Of a stretch of 17,800 bases of DNA, positions 1-8,172 are shown piece by piece. Source of the DNA: Bdellovibrionaceae bacterium UBA6502 (lineage in GTDB: Bacteria; Bdellovibrionota; Bdellovibrionia; Bdellovibrionales; UBA840); NCBI GenBank assembly GCA_002436415.1, contig DJMA01000031.1, positions 1 to 17,800 of the forward strand, written 5' to 3'. Below the pieces are notes generated by a model. The model was not told the origin of the DNA and ran no database searches. It saw only the letters and a list, made by a program, of their open reading frames with translations. Within the stretch, counting starts at the first letter, position 1. Each line of letters starts with the position of its first letter. The position numbers and the translations under genes are program-made.

Positions 1-102
1 TATTTTTTCAGAGGCGCTATTCCGGTCGCAGCCTTCGCTGCTCCCTGCCATCCTCGGGGCTTGTTGAATCCCATCCATGGGATTCAAAACTCTGAAAAAA
101 TA
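1..102. repeat. Nested inverted-repeat element
   Basis: The outer arms are perfect 13-bp inverted copies: TATTTTTTCAGAG at 1-13 and its complement at 90-102. Inside are a second perfect 11-bp palindrome (TTGAATCCCAT at 64-74, two-base spacer, complement at 77-87) and a small GCAGC/GCTGC hairpin at 28-41. The interior is clearly richer in G+C than the flanks. No T-tract follows the inner hairpin on either strand, so it is not a normal terminator. It may be a dispersed intergenic repeat or a small non-autonomous element. The left arm starts at the first base of the window, so the element may extend further. Confidence 0.6.
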
Positions 103-307
103 CATTTCTCATACGGCCTCTTCCTCATTACTTTTAGAATAAATCTCGTCGCCTTTTTGTTTTATTGCTGGTGCGGGGGTAGGGGGCGGCTTTGCGCCGA
201 TGGCTGTTTGAGTCGCTTTGCTCTCAAAGGTGCTTTTGTTTTTTTTTTGGTAAATATGAATTTAGGGATTTTTCTTTTGGGGTTTATTTTGTGATAGTCT
301 GTTTGCT
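103..307. other. Non-coding leader before photolyase
   Basis: No gene is supported here. The stretch changes from a G-rich patch (about 170-200, with GGGGG runs) to very T-rich sequence (about 225-295). A 77-codon open frame spans 61-294, but it lacks a ribosome site, starts inside the palindromic element and reads as low-complexity hydrophobic residues. The photolyase promoter should lie here, but no clear -35/-10 pair could be picked out. Confidence 0.4.
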
Positions 308-1855
308 ATGGAAAAGCCTTGTTTTTTGATATTGGGAAATCAATTGTTTCCTCGGTCGTTTATCAATGATTTTAAAGAAACTCATCATTTTGTTATGATT
401 GAGAGTTATGAGCTTTGTACTTATGTGAAACATCATAAGCAAAAGCTTTTATTGTTTATTGGAGCGATGAGACAGTATGCAAAGGAGTTGGAAGAGGCTG
501 GTTTTGAGTTGGAATATCACCAACTTGTATTTTTAAATTCTTCCATTGAAAAACCTTCTAAGGCAGACATTGAAGGGGAAAAAGAGCAAGGTTTTACTGA
601 TCTTCTAGCTAGAAGTATTTCTGGTTCAAAGAAAATAAAATGCTTTGAGATCGAAGATAAATTTTTTGAAAGGAAAATCCAATCCTTTTGCAGAGAAAAT
701 AAAATCGAACTAGAGATCGAAGAATCTCCTATGTTTTTGAATTCCAGAAAGTATTTTGAAGATTACCTTTCCTCAGTAAAGCGTCCTTTCATGGCTAATT
801 TTTATGAAAGGCAAAGAAAAGAGCACGGTATATTGTTAACTGATGATGGGAAGCCAGTTGGTGGTAAGTGGAGTTTTGATAGTGAAAATAGAAAGAAGCT
901 GCCAAAAGACTTTCAATTGGAATACAAACAGCCAGAGTGGTCTTATCCTGATTGGTTTTTAGACTTAAAGGAACAAATTAACAATAGTTTTCCTGAACAT
1001 CCAGGCAGCCTTGATGACTTTTGTTTTCCGGTAACTAGACGGGGATATTTAAAATTATTAAGAGAGTTTTTGAAAGATGCACTTAGGGATTTTGGTAAAT
1101 ACCAAGATGCCTTATCGGAAGAGCATAACTTTTTATATCACTCTCTACTTAGCCCAGGAATTAATTTAGGGCTTATCACTCCAGAAGAAGTTCTGCAGTA
1201 CACTTTAGATCACTACAAAAAAAATGATCAAGAGATTCCACTTTCTTCAGTGGAAGGATTCATCAGACAAGTCATTGGTTGGCGTGAATTCGTTCGAGGT
1301 ATTTATCAAAACTATAGTGAGAGACAAGATGAAGAAAACTTTTTTCAACACAAACGAAAATTAGGTGAGGCCTGGTACACAGGTCAAACCGGTATTCCAG
1401 CTGTAGATGATAGTATAAAAAAAGCCAATCAGTTTGCATACTGCCATCACATAGAACGTTTAATGATTCTATCCAACCTAATGTTGCTTTCGGAAGTGGA
1501 ACCCAGAGAAGTACATCGTTGGTTTATGGAGATGTTTATCGATAGTTCTGATTGGGTGATGGGACCCAATGTATATGGTATGGGGCAATTTAGTGACGGT
1601 GGTATTTTTGCAACCAAACCATATATCGCTGGATCAAATTACATTTTAAAAATGAGCCATTACTCCAAAGGCGAGTGGTGTGACATAATGGATGGTCTTT
1701 ACTGGCGTTTTATAGAGAATAAAAAGGACTTCTTCAAGAAAAACCCTAGAATGAAAATGATGTTGGGAATGTTAGAAAAATTAGATGCTGATAAGAAGAA
1801 AAGGATCTACAAGGCGGCGGACCAATTTTTAGAAAATCAGTCTATCTTTAAATGA
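308..1855 (+). CDS. FeS-BCP-type (6-4) photolyase/cryptochrome lacking cluster cysteines
   Basis: This 515-aa protein belongs to the deoxyribodipyrimidine photolyase-related family (PhrB/CryB group), flavoproteins that repair (6-4) UV photoproducts or sense light. The N-terminal Rossmann part starts LILGNQLFP (residues 7-15). The C-terminal FAD part has QVIGWREFVRGIY (321-333), the histidine pair YCHHIERL (378-385) and GQFSDGG (426-432). Alignment by eye to Agrobacterium PhrB runs gap-free at an offset of 15 residues, so H381 matches the (6-4) repair histidine H366 and W405 matches W390. The family normally binds a [4Fe-4S] cluster with four cysteines. Here the equivalents of C350 and C438 are A365 and S453, the C441 position is E456, and the loop before the last cysteine is cut short, leaving only C458. 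W342 is Tyr357 and Y391 is Phe406. The family call is firm; loss of the cluster is inferred from the alignment. No good Shine-Dalgarno precedes the ATG. The gene ends 65 bp from the convergent LysR gene. Confidence 0.93.
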   Translation: MEKPCFLILGNQLFPRSFINDFKETHHFVMIESYELCTYVKHHKQKLLLFIGAMRQYAKELEEAGFELEYHQLVFLNSSIEKPSKADIEGEKEQGFTDLLARSISGSKKIKCFEIEDKFFERKIQSFCRENKIELEIEESPMFLNSRKYFEDYLSSVKRPFMANFYERQRKEHGILLTDDGKPVGGKWSFDSENRKKLPKDFQLEYKQPEWSYPDWFLDLKEQINNSFPEHPGSLDDFCFPVTRRGYLKLLREFLKDALRDFGKYQDALSEEHNFLYHSLLSPGINLGLITPEEVLQYTLDHYKKNDQEIPLSSVEGFIRQVIGWREFVRGIYQNYSERQDEENFFQHKRKLGEAWYTGQTGIPAVDDSIKKANQFAYCHHIERLMILSNLMLLSEVEPREVHRWFMEMFIDSSDWVMGPNVYGMGQFSDGGIFATKPYIAGSNYILKMSHYSKGEWCDIMDGLYWRFIENKKDFFKKNPRMKMMLGMLEKLDADKKKRIYKAADQFLENQSIFK

Positions 1856-1889
1856 TTGAACCTAAATAACAGATTTCATAGATCTCGGT

Positions 1890-1938
1890 ATCTAGGATAA
1901 CTTAGCTGTTTACTACAGGCCTAGATTTCCTTTTTCTT
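1890..1938 (+). terminator. Weak possible terminator after photolyase
   Basis: ATCTAGG (1890-1896) and CCTAGAT (1920-1926) form a 7-bp stem around a long loop, followed by the T-rich tract TTCCTTTTTCTT. It overlaps the stop codon of the opposing LysR gene. The loop is long for an efficient terminator, so this is tentative. Confidence 0.25.
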
Positions 1939-2799
1939 ACAGGTCTCGATTAGGAACTGTTTGAATAGGCTGTTTTTCTTAGGCATTAAATTATTGTCAA
2001 TATGGATTAGGTATAGACTACTTGTTAGCTCTTTATCGGAAGCGATTCGGATGCGTTTTTCTTTCAAGGCTTTTTCAACGCTAAAATAAGGTAAAACCGC
2101 ATAGCCATTTGTTGCCTCAACCGCATCGATCATAGAACGGTGGGAATTAACGATGATATGTCTTTGTAATTTACTGAAGGAAGCTTTCTTATGGTATTTA
2201 TGAATGTAAGAAAGTAGCAAGCTATCATCATCGGAATAACACACAAATTTTGCAGCATTGATGTCAGCCAGTTTTTCTTTGTTTTTACCACCAGTGATTA
2301 ATACTGAGCGCTCTTTAATGATGTCATAGGTTCTGATGTTTTCTTGGTCCACTAATTCGTTCACTAGGCCAAAATCGAAAATACCGGCCTTGACGTTGTC
2401 GATAATATCTTGAGGTGAAGCGTAGGAAATTTGTAAATTGATGCTGGCGTTTAAGGAGTTGAACTCTAAGATTCTTTGCATAAGACTATTTTGTCCAACT
2501 TCTCCTAAGCAGCCAAAATGTACGGAGCCCTTTACCTCATCGGTTCTCTCTTGGGTGTTGCTCATTACAGATTGAAGCTCGGAGATCAATGGAGTCACAC
2601 GATGTTTAAATGATCGCCCCTCTTCTGTCAGGTAGACTTTGTGTTTATCTCGAATAAATAATTTAGTATTGAGTTGCTCCTCAAGGAGTTTGATTTGCCT
2701 AGAAATGGATGGTTGTGACACAGAAAAGTTACGAGCTGTTTCAGTAAAACTCAATGTTTCTGATAGGGAAGCAAAGCATTCTAAATAATTTAAATTCAC
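1921..2799 (-). CDS. LysR-family transcriptional regulator
   Basis: This 292-aa protein has the standard LysR length and order. An N-terminal winged helix-turn-helix covers about residues 1-62 (LECFASLSETLSFTETA, then SVSQPSISRQIKLLEEQL), and a periplasmic-binding-protein-like effector domain starts near residue 90 (VKGSVHFGCLGEVGQNSL). It should bind DNA as a tetramer and respond to a small metabolite, which the sequence does not identify. The start is GTG at 2799, preceded by AAGAGG at good spacing. A TATACT hexamer on the - strand (complement of 2834-2839) is a possible -10. LysR proteins often control a divergent neighbour, but the next gene upstream (acylase) is co-oriented and ends in a terminator, so no target is evident. 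The photolyase gene is convergent. Confidence 0.95.
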   Translation of the reverse strand: MNLNYLECFASLSETLSFTETARNFSVSQPSISRQIKLLEEQLNTKLFIRDKHKVYLTEEGRSFKHRVTPLISELQSVMSNTQERTDEVKGSVHFGCLGEVGQNSLMQRILEFNSLNASINLQISYASPQDIIDNVKAGIFDFGLVNELVDQENIRTYDIIKERSVLITGGKNKEKLADINAAKFVCYSDDDSLLLSYIHKYHKKASFSKLQRHIIVNSHRSMIDAVEATNGYAVLPYFSVEKALKEKRIRIASDKELTSSLYLIHIDNNLMPKKNSLFKQFLIETCKKKEI

Positions 2800-2911
2800 G
2801 GAAACCTCTTATTCTTTGGGGGAGTTCGAGGCGAGTATACATCAAATAACAGGGATTCAATATTTGTATAGAAATTATTCATCAATTTTTAAGCTAAATG
2901 GGCTTAGATTG

Positions 2912-2959
2912 AAAAAAAGGAAGGGGCGAAAAATGCATAAACACATTATTTTGCCCCTT
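2912..2959 (-). terminator. Rho-independent terminator of acylase gene
   Basis: Read on the - strand, AAGGGGC (complement of 2953-2959) pairs with GCCCCTT (complement of 2921-2927). The stem is extended by imperfect A/T pairing and is followed, after two C residues, by seven T residues (complement of 2912-2918). It begins seven bases past the acylase stop codon. Confidence 0.8.
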
Positions 2960-2965
2960 AAATCG

Positions 2966-5356
2966 CTATTTAGAAGGTTTTAGCTGTAAAAAGCTATGAG
3001 CATTTACGATTTGAGAATAGGACAATTTACGCTCTTGGAGGCGAAGGTTTAAATAGTCTTGCCATTGATTATCGTAAAATGGATCAGCCAAATGCCCTGA
3101 ATTTCCAGAGGGTAAAATTCCCCAAGAATCTAGAGGAGTTGAGAAATCAATGATTCTTCGGGTGGAAGGCCCTGATGCGACTTTGAAGGAGTCCCAAGAG
3201 TTTCTAGCTGACTGAGCATTTACAATCATATAAGCCCCATTGACTGGCTCTGGACCGATGTTGAATAAATGATTTAGCGGCTTCATTCGTCCTAAAGGGT
3301 GAATCAGTTCAAGGCTGTGCAGCTTTCCCCAGTTCCATTGATTTTGATTTTTTCCCAATTTGTTTTTTAAGAAGATCAAACTTAAACTACCAGCTTTTCC
3401 AAGAAAGTCGTCTAAGCTTTCGGTATAGTTCTTTGTTGTTACATCGTCCCACCAAGGATTTCTATTATCTAGTAGTAGTTGTTTGATAGCATTATGTCGA
3501 ATTGGTGTTTTAAAAAGCTCAGCAAAGTTTTCTTCACCAATTTCATCTACAAATGCTAAGCGAGACATCTGTCTGATCCAAACACGATAAAAAGGCATGA
3601 CTACATTGTCTCGGCTTGCAATGGCTTCGGTTGCATTTTTGATCTTTTCAAATACTTCAGGCTCTAATTGGTCTTTTTGAATTTCAAAAGATTTGATGAA
3701 AAGGTCTTTTACTTGGGGAAAGAACCAATCTCTGTTGTCATGGATCATATCCTGAAACTCTTCGATGGAAATTTTATCTTTTTCCTCCAGCATCTGATTG
3801 ATTCTTCGTCCACGATCACTTGGTTGGTAGTAGCCAGGAAATTGGGCCCATTTTTCGTGAGAAATTAAATGGTTTGCCGTTGCAATGTAGAAATCTGGGG
3901 GATTAATCAATCTAGGGTTGTTCGAAAAATCTAATAGCTTTGGTTTTGCGTTTTCTATTAATGGAATTCTAATATCAAGTCCATTATGAGCATCTGGGCG
4001 TTCTATGCTTCGACCTAAAACAAACCAGGCAATGTTATTGCCAATATCTGCGTAACTAATACTTAATCCAGGAGCTGTTGGTTTTGCTACTGATTTTTCA
4101 AAGTCTTCTAAAGAATTTGCGATCGTCATTCCACGGATTCCCTCAAGCACTTGGTTTTCTTCTGAATTAAAAGTCCAAAAAGCAGCAAGGCTATCCGTTT
4201 CTTTTCCAAATTGAATAATATTGTCTAATACAAATCCGTACTCAGTGTGAAAGAAGTTAATGCGTTTTTCTTCTTGCTCTTTCACCTTAATGATTTCTTC
4301 TATTTTTTTAGATTCGATCCTCTCTTCTCCAACGTAAAAATCGTCGGCCTCTCTACGTAGTTCAAAGAAATCCATATCGTCAACTTCACTCATGGTGAGC
4401 GTCCACGCGTGACGAGGAGTCCAACCTAAAATAGGAAAAGGAATGAAGGATAAAAAATGACCATGAACAATTTCAGAAGGAGTTTCAATGCTAGCCTCGA
4501 ACCAAACATTAGGGTTACTGTGGCTTATGTGCGGATCGTTCGCTACCATTGGTGAGCCAGTCATAGATTTCTCAGCGCCAATAACCCAGGAGTTACTACC
4601 GTCGAGAGAAAAACCATAGTCTTCATTTTGTTGAAGAGCGTTTTTAAAAGCTTCTTTTAAAACGAATGATTTTGAAGACTTTTTATTCCATCCGATTGCT
4701 TGTGCCATTGATTTATCGATTGCTGGGGAATCTAGCTCGTAGGAATTTAGTATTAACTGCATTTTTTCTGGAGGTAGTTTTTCTTTTAGTAAAGAGAGCA
4801 AGGGCTCTTGCTTGATTGCCTCTTGAAAAGTAAATCCCATATAGCCGATAAATGAATGTAGGTCAGCCACGCTAAACGGATCTGGCTTGTAGTTTAAAAT
4901 TTTAAACTCTACGCTGTGAACGCCGTTTCTCACAAATTCATTGAGTCCCGCTAAGTAGGCATTTAATAGTTCGTCGGTTTCTGGTGACCAGTTTTTTGCA
5001 TCAGCCATTTTCTGACCATAAAAGCGAAAGCCAAGACTGCGGTTCATTTTGTCGATTTCAATGGTTTTACTTCCTAATATTTCACTAAGTCTACCTGTGG
5101 CAATTCTTCTTTGGATATCCAATTGAAATAGTCTGTGTTGCCCGATGATATAACCCATTGAAAAATAAGCGTCTCTTGCATTTTGTGCTTTGATGTGGGG
5201 GATACCGTTTTGATCATATTTTACGGAGACAAGATCTTGCAATTGTTCAAATGCTATCTCGCCACTTCTTTGTGGGATACTTCGTGTGAAAAAGAAATAT
5301 CTTACAGAAAAATAAGAAGTAATTAGTGCGAAAAGTAAAAGCAGGACTTTCTTCAT
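2966..5356 (-). CDS. Penicillin acylase family protein (peptidase S45, Ntn hydrolase)
   Basis: This 796-aa protein matches the usual size of a penicillin/acyl-homoserine-lactone acylase precursor. These enzymes are exported, cut themselves into alpha and beta chains, and hydrolyse amide bonds of acylated substrates such as beta-lactams or acyl-homoserine lactones. Residues 1-24 form a hydrophobic export signal or anchor. The self-cleavage site is G253/S254 in DGSNSW, so S254 becomes the N-terminal nucleophile of the beta chain. VANDPHI (271-277) is the conserved block that follows. N495 in IATANH lies at beta-chain position 242, close to the catalytic Asn241 of E. coli penicillin G acylase. 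GWTPRHAW (311-318) is also typical. The ATG has AGGAG at good spacing. Substrate cannot be told from sequence; quorum-signal degradation and peptide/amide scavenging are both possible. It diverges from the gene at 5392 and has its own terminator. Confidence 0.95.
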   Translation of the reverse strand: MKKVLLLLFALITSYFSVRYFFFTRSIPQRSGEIAFEQLQDLVSVKYDQNGIPHIKAQNARDAYFSMGYIIGQHRLFQLDIQRRIATGRLSEILGSKTIEIDKMNRSLGFRFYGQKMADAKNWSPETDELLNAYLAGLNEFVRNGVHSVEFKILNYKPDPFSVADLHSFIGYMGFTFQEAIKQEPLLSLLKEKLPPEKMQLILNSYELDSPAIDKSMAQAIGWNKKSSKSFVLKEAFKNALQQNEDYGFSLDGSNSWVIGAEKSMTGSPMVANDPHISHSNPNVWFEASIETPSEIVHGHFLSFIPFPILGWTPRHAWTLTMSEVDDMDFFELRREADDFYVGEERIESKKIEEIIKVKEQEEKRINFFHTEYGFVLDNIIQFGKETDSLAAFWTFNSEENQVLEGIRGMTIANSLEDFEKSVAKPTAPGLSISYADIGNNIAWFVLGRSIERPDAHNGLDIRIPLIENAKPKLLDFSNNPRLINPPDFYIATANHLISHEKWAQFPGYYQPSDRGRRINQMLEEKDKISIEEFQDMIHDNRDWFFPQVKDLFIKSFEIQKDQLEPEVFEKIKNATEAIASRDNVVMPFYRVWIRQMSRLAFVDEIGEENFAELFKTPIRHNAIKQLLLDNRNPWWDDVTTKNYTESLDDFLGKAGSLSLIFLKNKLGKNQNQWNWGKLHSLELIHPLGRMKPLNHLFNIGPEPVNGAYMIVNAQSARNSWDSFKVASGPSTRRIIDFSTPLDSWGILPSGNSGHLADPFYDNQWQDYLNLRLQERKLSYSQIVNAHSFLQLKPSK

Positions 5357-5368
5357 GCTTGGATCTCC

Positions 5369-5377
5369 TGGTATAAT
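5369..5377 (+). promoter_or_regulatory. Extended -10 promoter (TGnTATAAT)
   Basis: TGGTATAAT is a perfect extended -10 element in the 35-bp gap between the divergent acylase and methyltransferase-like genes. No convincing -35 is seen, as is usual for extended -10 promoters. Initiation about seven bases downstream would put the transcript start only a few bases before the ATG at 5392, giving an almost leaderless message. This agrees with the lack of a clear ribosome site there. Confidence 0.5.
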
Positions 5378-5391
5378 TGTGAGTAATAATT

Positions 5392-6138
5392 ATGGAACAA
5401 ACTGGCGGTATTTTTTATCATTATTTAGCCCTTCGTAATTCACTGCGATATTGGCGAAACTATCAAGGCTCAATTGAGACATTCTTGTCGGAGGCCCTTA
5501 GCTGTGACAAAAAACTTTTGGTGGGACCAAGTGGTGGTTATTCACTATCTAAATCCCATTTTTCGCAAATTACGAACAAAGATATAATTGCAGAGCTAGA
5601 TCCAGTGGCTCGATTAATTCTAAAATCGAAGTTAAAACATAACCCAAATTGGATTAAGCATGATCTTTTTCAAATTGGCGATGAGCCAGAGGAGTCTGCA
5701 AGTTTTACTGCAGGGGAGTTTAAAGGACTTGGTGTAGAACGAATTGTATTTTGCAATATGTTGGGGCAATTGGCTTATCAGTACCCAGGCCATTCAGAGC
5801 AATTTTGGAAAAACTTTTTGAGCAAGTTTTTAAAAAAACTCCAGCTAGATGTTTACTCGTATCATGATCGTTGGTCGATTTTAGCATCTAAGGATTATCT
5901 GGACTCATTTGAGGAAAATTTCAAAAGTCTCAATTTATCTGAAAAAATGGGCTTAAAAATTAAAGACTTTTGTGAGCATACTACTATGAAAAAATCTGCT
6001 CAACAAAAGGTCGAGATCCTTGATCACCCAACAGACATTTTTGATTCAATGGATTGTAGATTTCACGCTATTTACCCTTGGCGAAGAACCAAAAATTGTT
6101 TGCATCTAATCCATTGTATTTCTCTGACGAACTTGTAA
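5392..6138 (+). CDS. Methyltransferase-like hypothetical protein
   Basis: I do not recognise a specific family for this 248-aa protein, but its order resembles a class I S-adenosylmethionine-dependent methyltransferase. A glycine-rich loop follows a hydrophobic strand (KKLLVGPSGGYSLS, residues 40-53). An acidic residue pair ends the next strand (IIAELDP, 65-71), D91 sits in a motif-III-like position, and VERIVFCNMLGQLAY (115-129) looks like the strand-loop containing motif IV. No signal peptide or membrane segment is present, so it should be cytoplasmic. No substrate can be assigned. It starts 35 bp from the divergent acylase, and the secreted protein gene at 6176 follows after 37 bp, so it is probably the first gene of a three-gene transcript. 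An alternative is a non-catalytic Rossmann-fold protein. Confidence 0.8.
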   Translation: MEQTGGIFYHYLALRNSLRYWRNYQGSIETFLSEALSCDKKLLVGPSGGYSLSKSHFSQITNKDIIAELDPVARLILKSKLKHNPNWIKHDLFQIGDEPEESASFTAGEFKGLGVERIVFCNMLGQLAYQYPGHSEQFWKNFLSKFLKKLQLDVYSYHDRWSILASKDYLDSFEENFKSLNLSEKMGLKIKDFCEHTTMKKSAQQKVEILDHPTDIFDSMDCRFHAIYPWRRTKNCLHLIHCISLTNL

Positions 6139-6175
6139 AATATGGGCAATAAAAATTCTGCTTAAAGGAAGAAAA

Positions 6176-7831
6176 ATGATTCGTTTTTTATTACTAGGTT
6201 TTTTAGTTCTAAATCCAAATTTACTAATAGCACAAAAGCAAGCTGTAGATATAGAGGCACCTGATTCTAATTCTGAAGAAACTCAAGAGTCTACAGAGCG
6301 ATTGGATGAAAATAAGGTACAGAATTCTGAAGTCATTGTAAGTGCACCAGCTGTAAAAGATTTTCTTAAGTTGGATCTAGAATTATTTAATAAGATGGAT
6401 CGTCCCATTCCATTGGTCGCGCTATTAAAAAAGTTTGAGAGTCTCCAATGTAAAAGTAGTTTTGCGTCTCCCTTAAATTTAACCTGTTTTACTTGTGGAA
6501 TTGAAAATGAGAGTTACCAATGGATCTTTGAATTCTCAAAAAATGCGGTAGGGGGAGAGTTATGTGATCTATCTAGAGTACAGCGCATTTCAAGAAAGTC
6601 TGATGATTTCGACAAGGCAAAGATTCAGTTTAAAAAAAGCTTAGCAAAAAAATACAATGTTCAATGGACCTCGGTTACGAATCTCGATTCCGCAGCCACT
6701 AAAGATAAAGACTTTCAAGTTATCCAAAGGCAAAACTTTGATTTAGAGAAAAATACTTTTGTAGATGAACAGGTTTTACAGTTAAGCTTTCTCAGTTATA
6801 TGATGAATCAAGCCCAAATCAATCAAGCAAAAGAAAGCTGGCAAAGGGCAAGAATGTCTTTTGCTAAAGCTGCATGGAATGATTTTGGACCTTATCTGTT
6901 TTCAGAAGATTCAGGGGAGTTACAAACAAAGCATCTTGCTGCAGTTCGTGAGCTTTTGGCTCCTAAGGAGAAAAAGGATAACCTACCGGTTGCAGTGGAA
7001 GAAAGCGAGCTAAAAGACCCTAAACTTCTACAGAAATCGAAGTACTTAGCTTTAATTAAAGCTTTAGTTTTTTATTATGATGGAAAAAACAATATCGCTT
7101 TGAAGGATACTTATTTTCAAATCTTTCAATTGCTTCCTCAAATTGAGCTTTCGGAAGAAGAGGCAAAGTATTTTGAAGGTTTTAAATTTTTAAAAATTGA
7201 AAAGAAAGAAAAACTGAAAGAAACGGAAGCTACTGGCAATACAAAGATTGCCGAAACAGCAATTTCAAACGAAAAAAGCGAAGTAAAAACACCTGCTAAA
7301 GAGACTGCCAGGGAAGTACTTCCAATAAATGCGGTAAGTGATGTTTTTGTGATTAAATGGACGCACGAGTTAGATAAAAAGGAGCAAGAAATTCAGATTC
7401 CTATTTTCTCGGCTCTTAAGAAGCTTGCTGGTCAGGAAGAGAAGGCGAACGCAATTACCTGCGAGCAAAGAGAGAAGAGCTTTTTAGAATATGAAAAAGA
7501 CTACCAAGATTTTTATAAGGGAAAAGAAGATATTAACTATTATAAAATGTATCGGAGCTATTTGGTGGTGAACCTTTTAGAATATTCCGAAATGAAATAT
7601 TTTGAATTCCTAAACAAGCAAAAAGTTTTGGTTGAAAATGAGAACGCAAATGCAGATTTGTTAAAAGAGTATTCAGAGAAATTAGAAGAAAGTTTAGCGA
7701 GAATTGAGGATTACTCAGAGGAGCTACAGCAGCTTATGCCTTACTTAGAGGATGCAATTCGCCTGAGAAAAGAATGGTTGCTTCGCGGAATAAGAAGTTC
7801 TGATGTATTTAGCTATTGTATTGAAAAATAA
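6176..7831 (+). CDS. Secreted coiled-coil-rich hypothetical protein
   Basis: This 551-aa protein is not recognised. It has a clear signal peptide, with a hydrophobic core LLLGFLVL and likely cleavage after LLIA (about residue 19), so it should be periplasmic or outer-membrane-associated. After an acidic linker rich in E, S and N (about 20-60) comes a globular part with cysteines at CKSSF and CFTCG (about 92-110). Two long helical stretches rich in K and E follow (roughly 200-350), and a likely coiled coil near the C terminus (about 490-540). A Lys/Glu/Thr/Ala low-complexity stretch covers about 340-380. The start has the ribosome site AAAGGAAG. Its stop codon overlaps the ATG of the next gene by one base (TAATG), which suggests translational coupling with the tail-anchored protein. 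Confidence 0.85.
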   Translation: MIRFLLLGFLVLNPNLLIAQKQAVDIEAPDSNSEETQESTERLDENKVQNSEVIVSAPAVKDFLKLDLELFNKMDRPIPLVALLKKFESLQCKSSFASPLNLTCFTCGIENESYQWIFEFSKNAVGGELCDLSRVQRISRKSDDFDKAKIQFKKSLAKKYNVQWTSVTNLDSAATKDKDFQVIQRQNFDLEKNTFVDEQVLQLSFLSYMMNQAQINQAKESWQRARMSFAKAAWNDFGPYLFSEDSGELQTKHLAAVRELLAPKEKKDNLPVAVEESELKDPKLLQKSKYLALIKALVFYYDGKNNIALKDTYFQIFQLLPQIELSEEEAKYFEGFKFLKIEKKEKLKETEATGNTKIAETAISNEKSEVKTPAKETAREVLPINAVSDVFVIKWTHELDKKEQEIQIPIFSALKKLAGQEEKANAITCEQREKSFLEYEKDYQDFYKGKEDINYYKMYRSYLVVNLLEYSEMKYFEFLNKQKVLVENENANADLLKEYSEKLEESLARIEDYSEELQQLMPYLEDAIRLRKEWLLRGIRSSDVFSYCIEK

Positions 7832-8172
7832 TGAAAGAGCTAAATTTTGACCTAAATCTAGAAGTAAAAAGGCTTTCCGAGCAATGGCCAGAAAAATCGG
7901 AAAGCATTGAAAAGGTTTTGAATTCTTTAGAACCTAGAATTGAGAAAAAATTATTTCTACAGTTTTTAGAGTCTTTTGAGGAAAGTATTGAAACAAAAAA
8001 TGAATTCCAATTTCAAGTGGCAATTAATCTCGCAAGGAGAATCATTCAATCCCAAGAAGATTTGCAAGCACCCAGCCAAGAAGTGATTCAAAAGGCGTCC
8101 TTAAATTATGTGGCCATTGGCATTGCAAGCAGCTTAGGGATTGTCTTACTGATTATATTTTTCTGCTCATAA
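7831..8172 (+). CDS. Small C-tail-anchored membrane protein
   Basis: This 113-aa hypothetical protein has a cytosolic-looking, charged helical body (residues 1-90) and one transmembrane helix at its extreme C terminus (about 92-112, VAIGIASSLGIVLLIIFF). That is the layout of a tail-anchored inner-membrane protein. The body (SEQWPEKSESIEKVLNSL onward) looks like a regulatory or adaptor helix bundle; no catalytic motif is seen. Its ATG shares one base with the stop of the secreted protein gene upstream, so the two are probably made together and may act on either side of the inner membrane. The last 20 bases overlap the 3' end of the convergent acetyltransferase gene, leaving no room for a separate terminator. 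Confidence 0.8.
   Translation: MKELNFDLNLEVKRLSEQWPEKSESIEKVLNSLEPRIEKKLFLQFLESFEESIETKNEFQFQVAINLARRIIQSQEDLQAPSQEVIQKASLNYVAIGIASSLGIVLLIIFFCS

Noticed and set aside
61..294. 77-codon + strand open frame
   Set aside because: It starts inside the palindromic element, has no ribosome site and encodes low-complexity Phe/Leu/Gly-rich text driven by T-rich DNA.
3668..3868. Open frame antisense to the acylase gene
   Set aside because: Shadow of a well-supported 796-aa coding region; no ribosome site or protein-like features.
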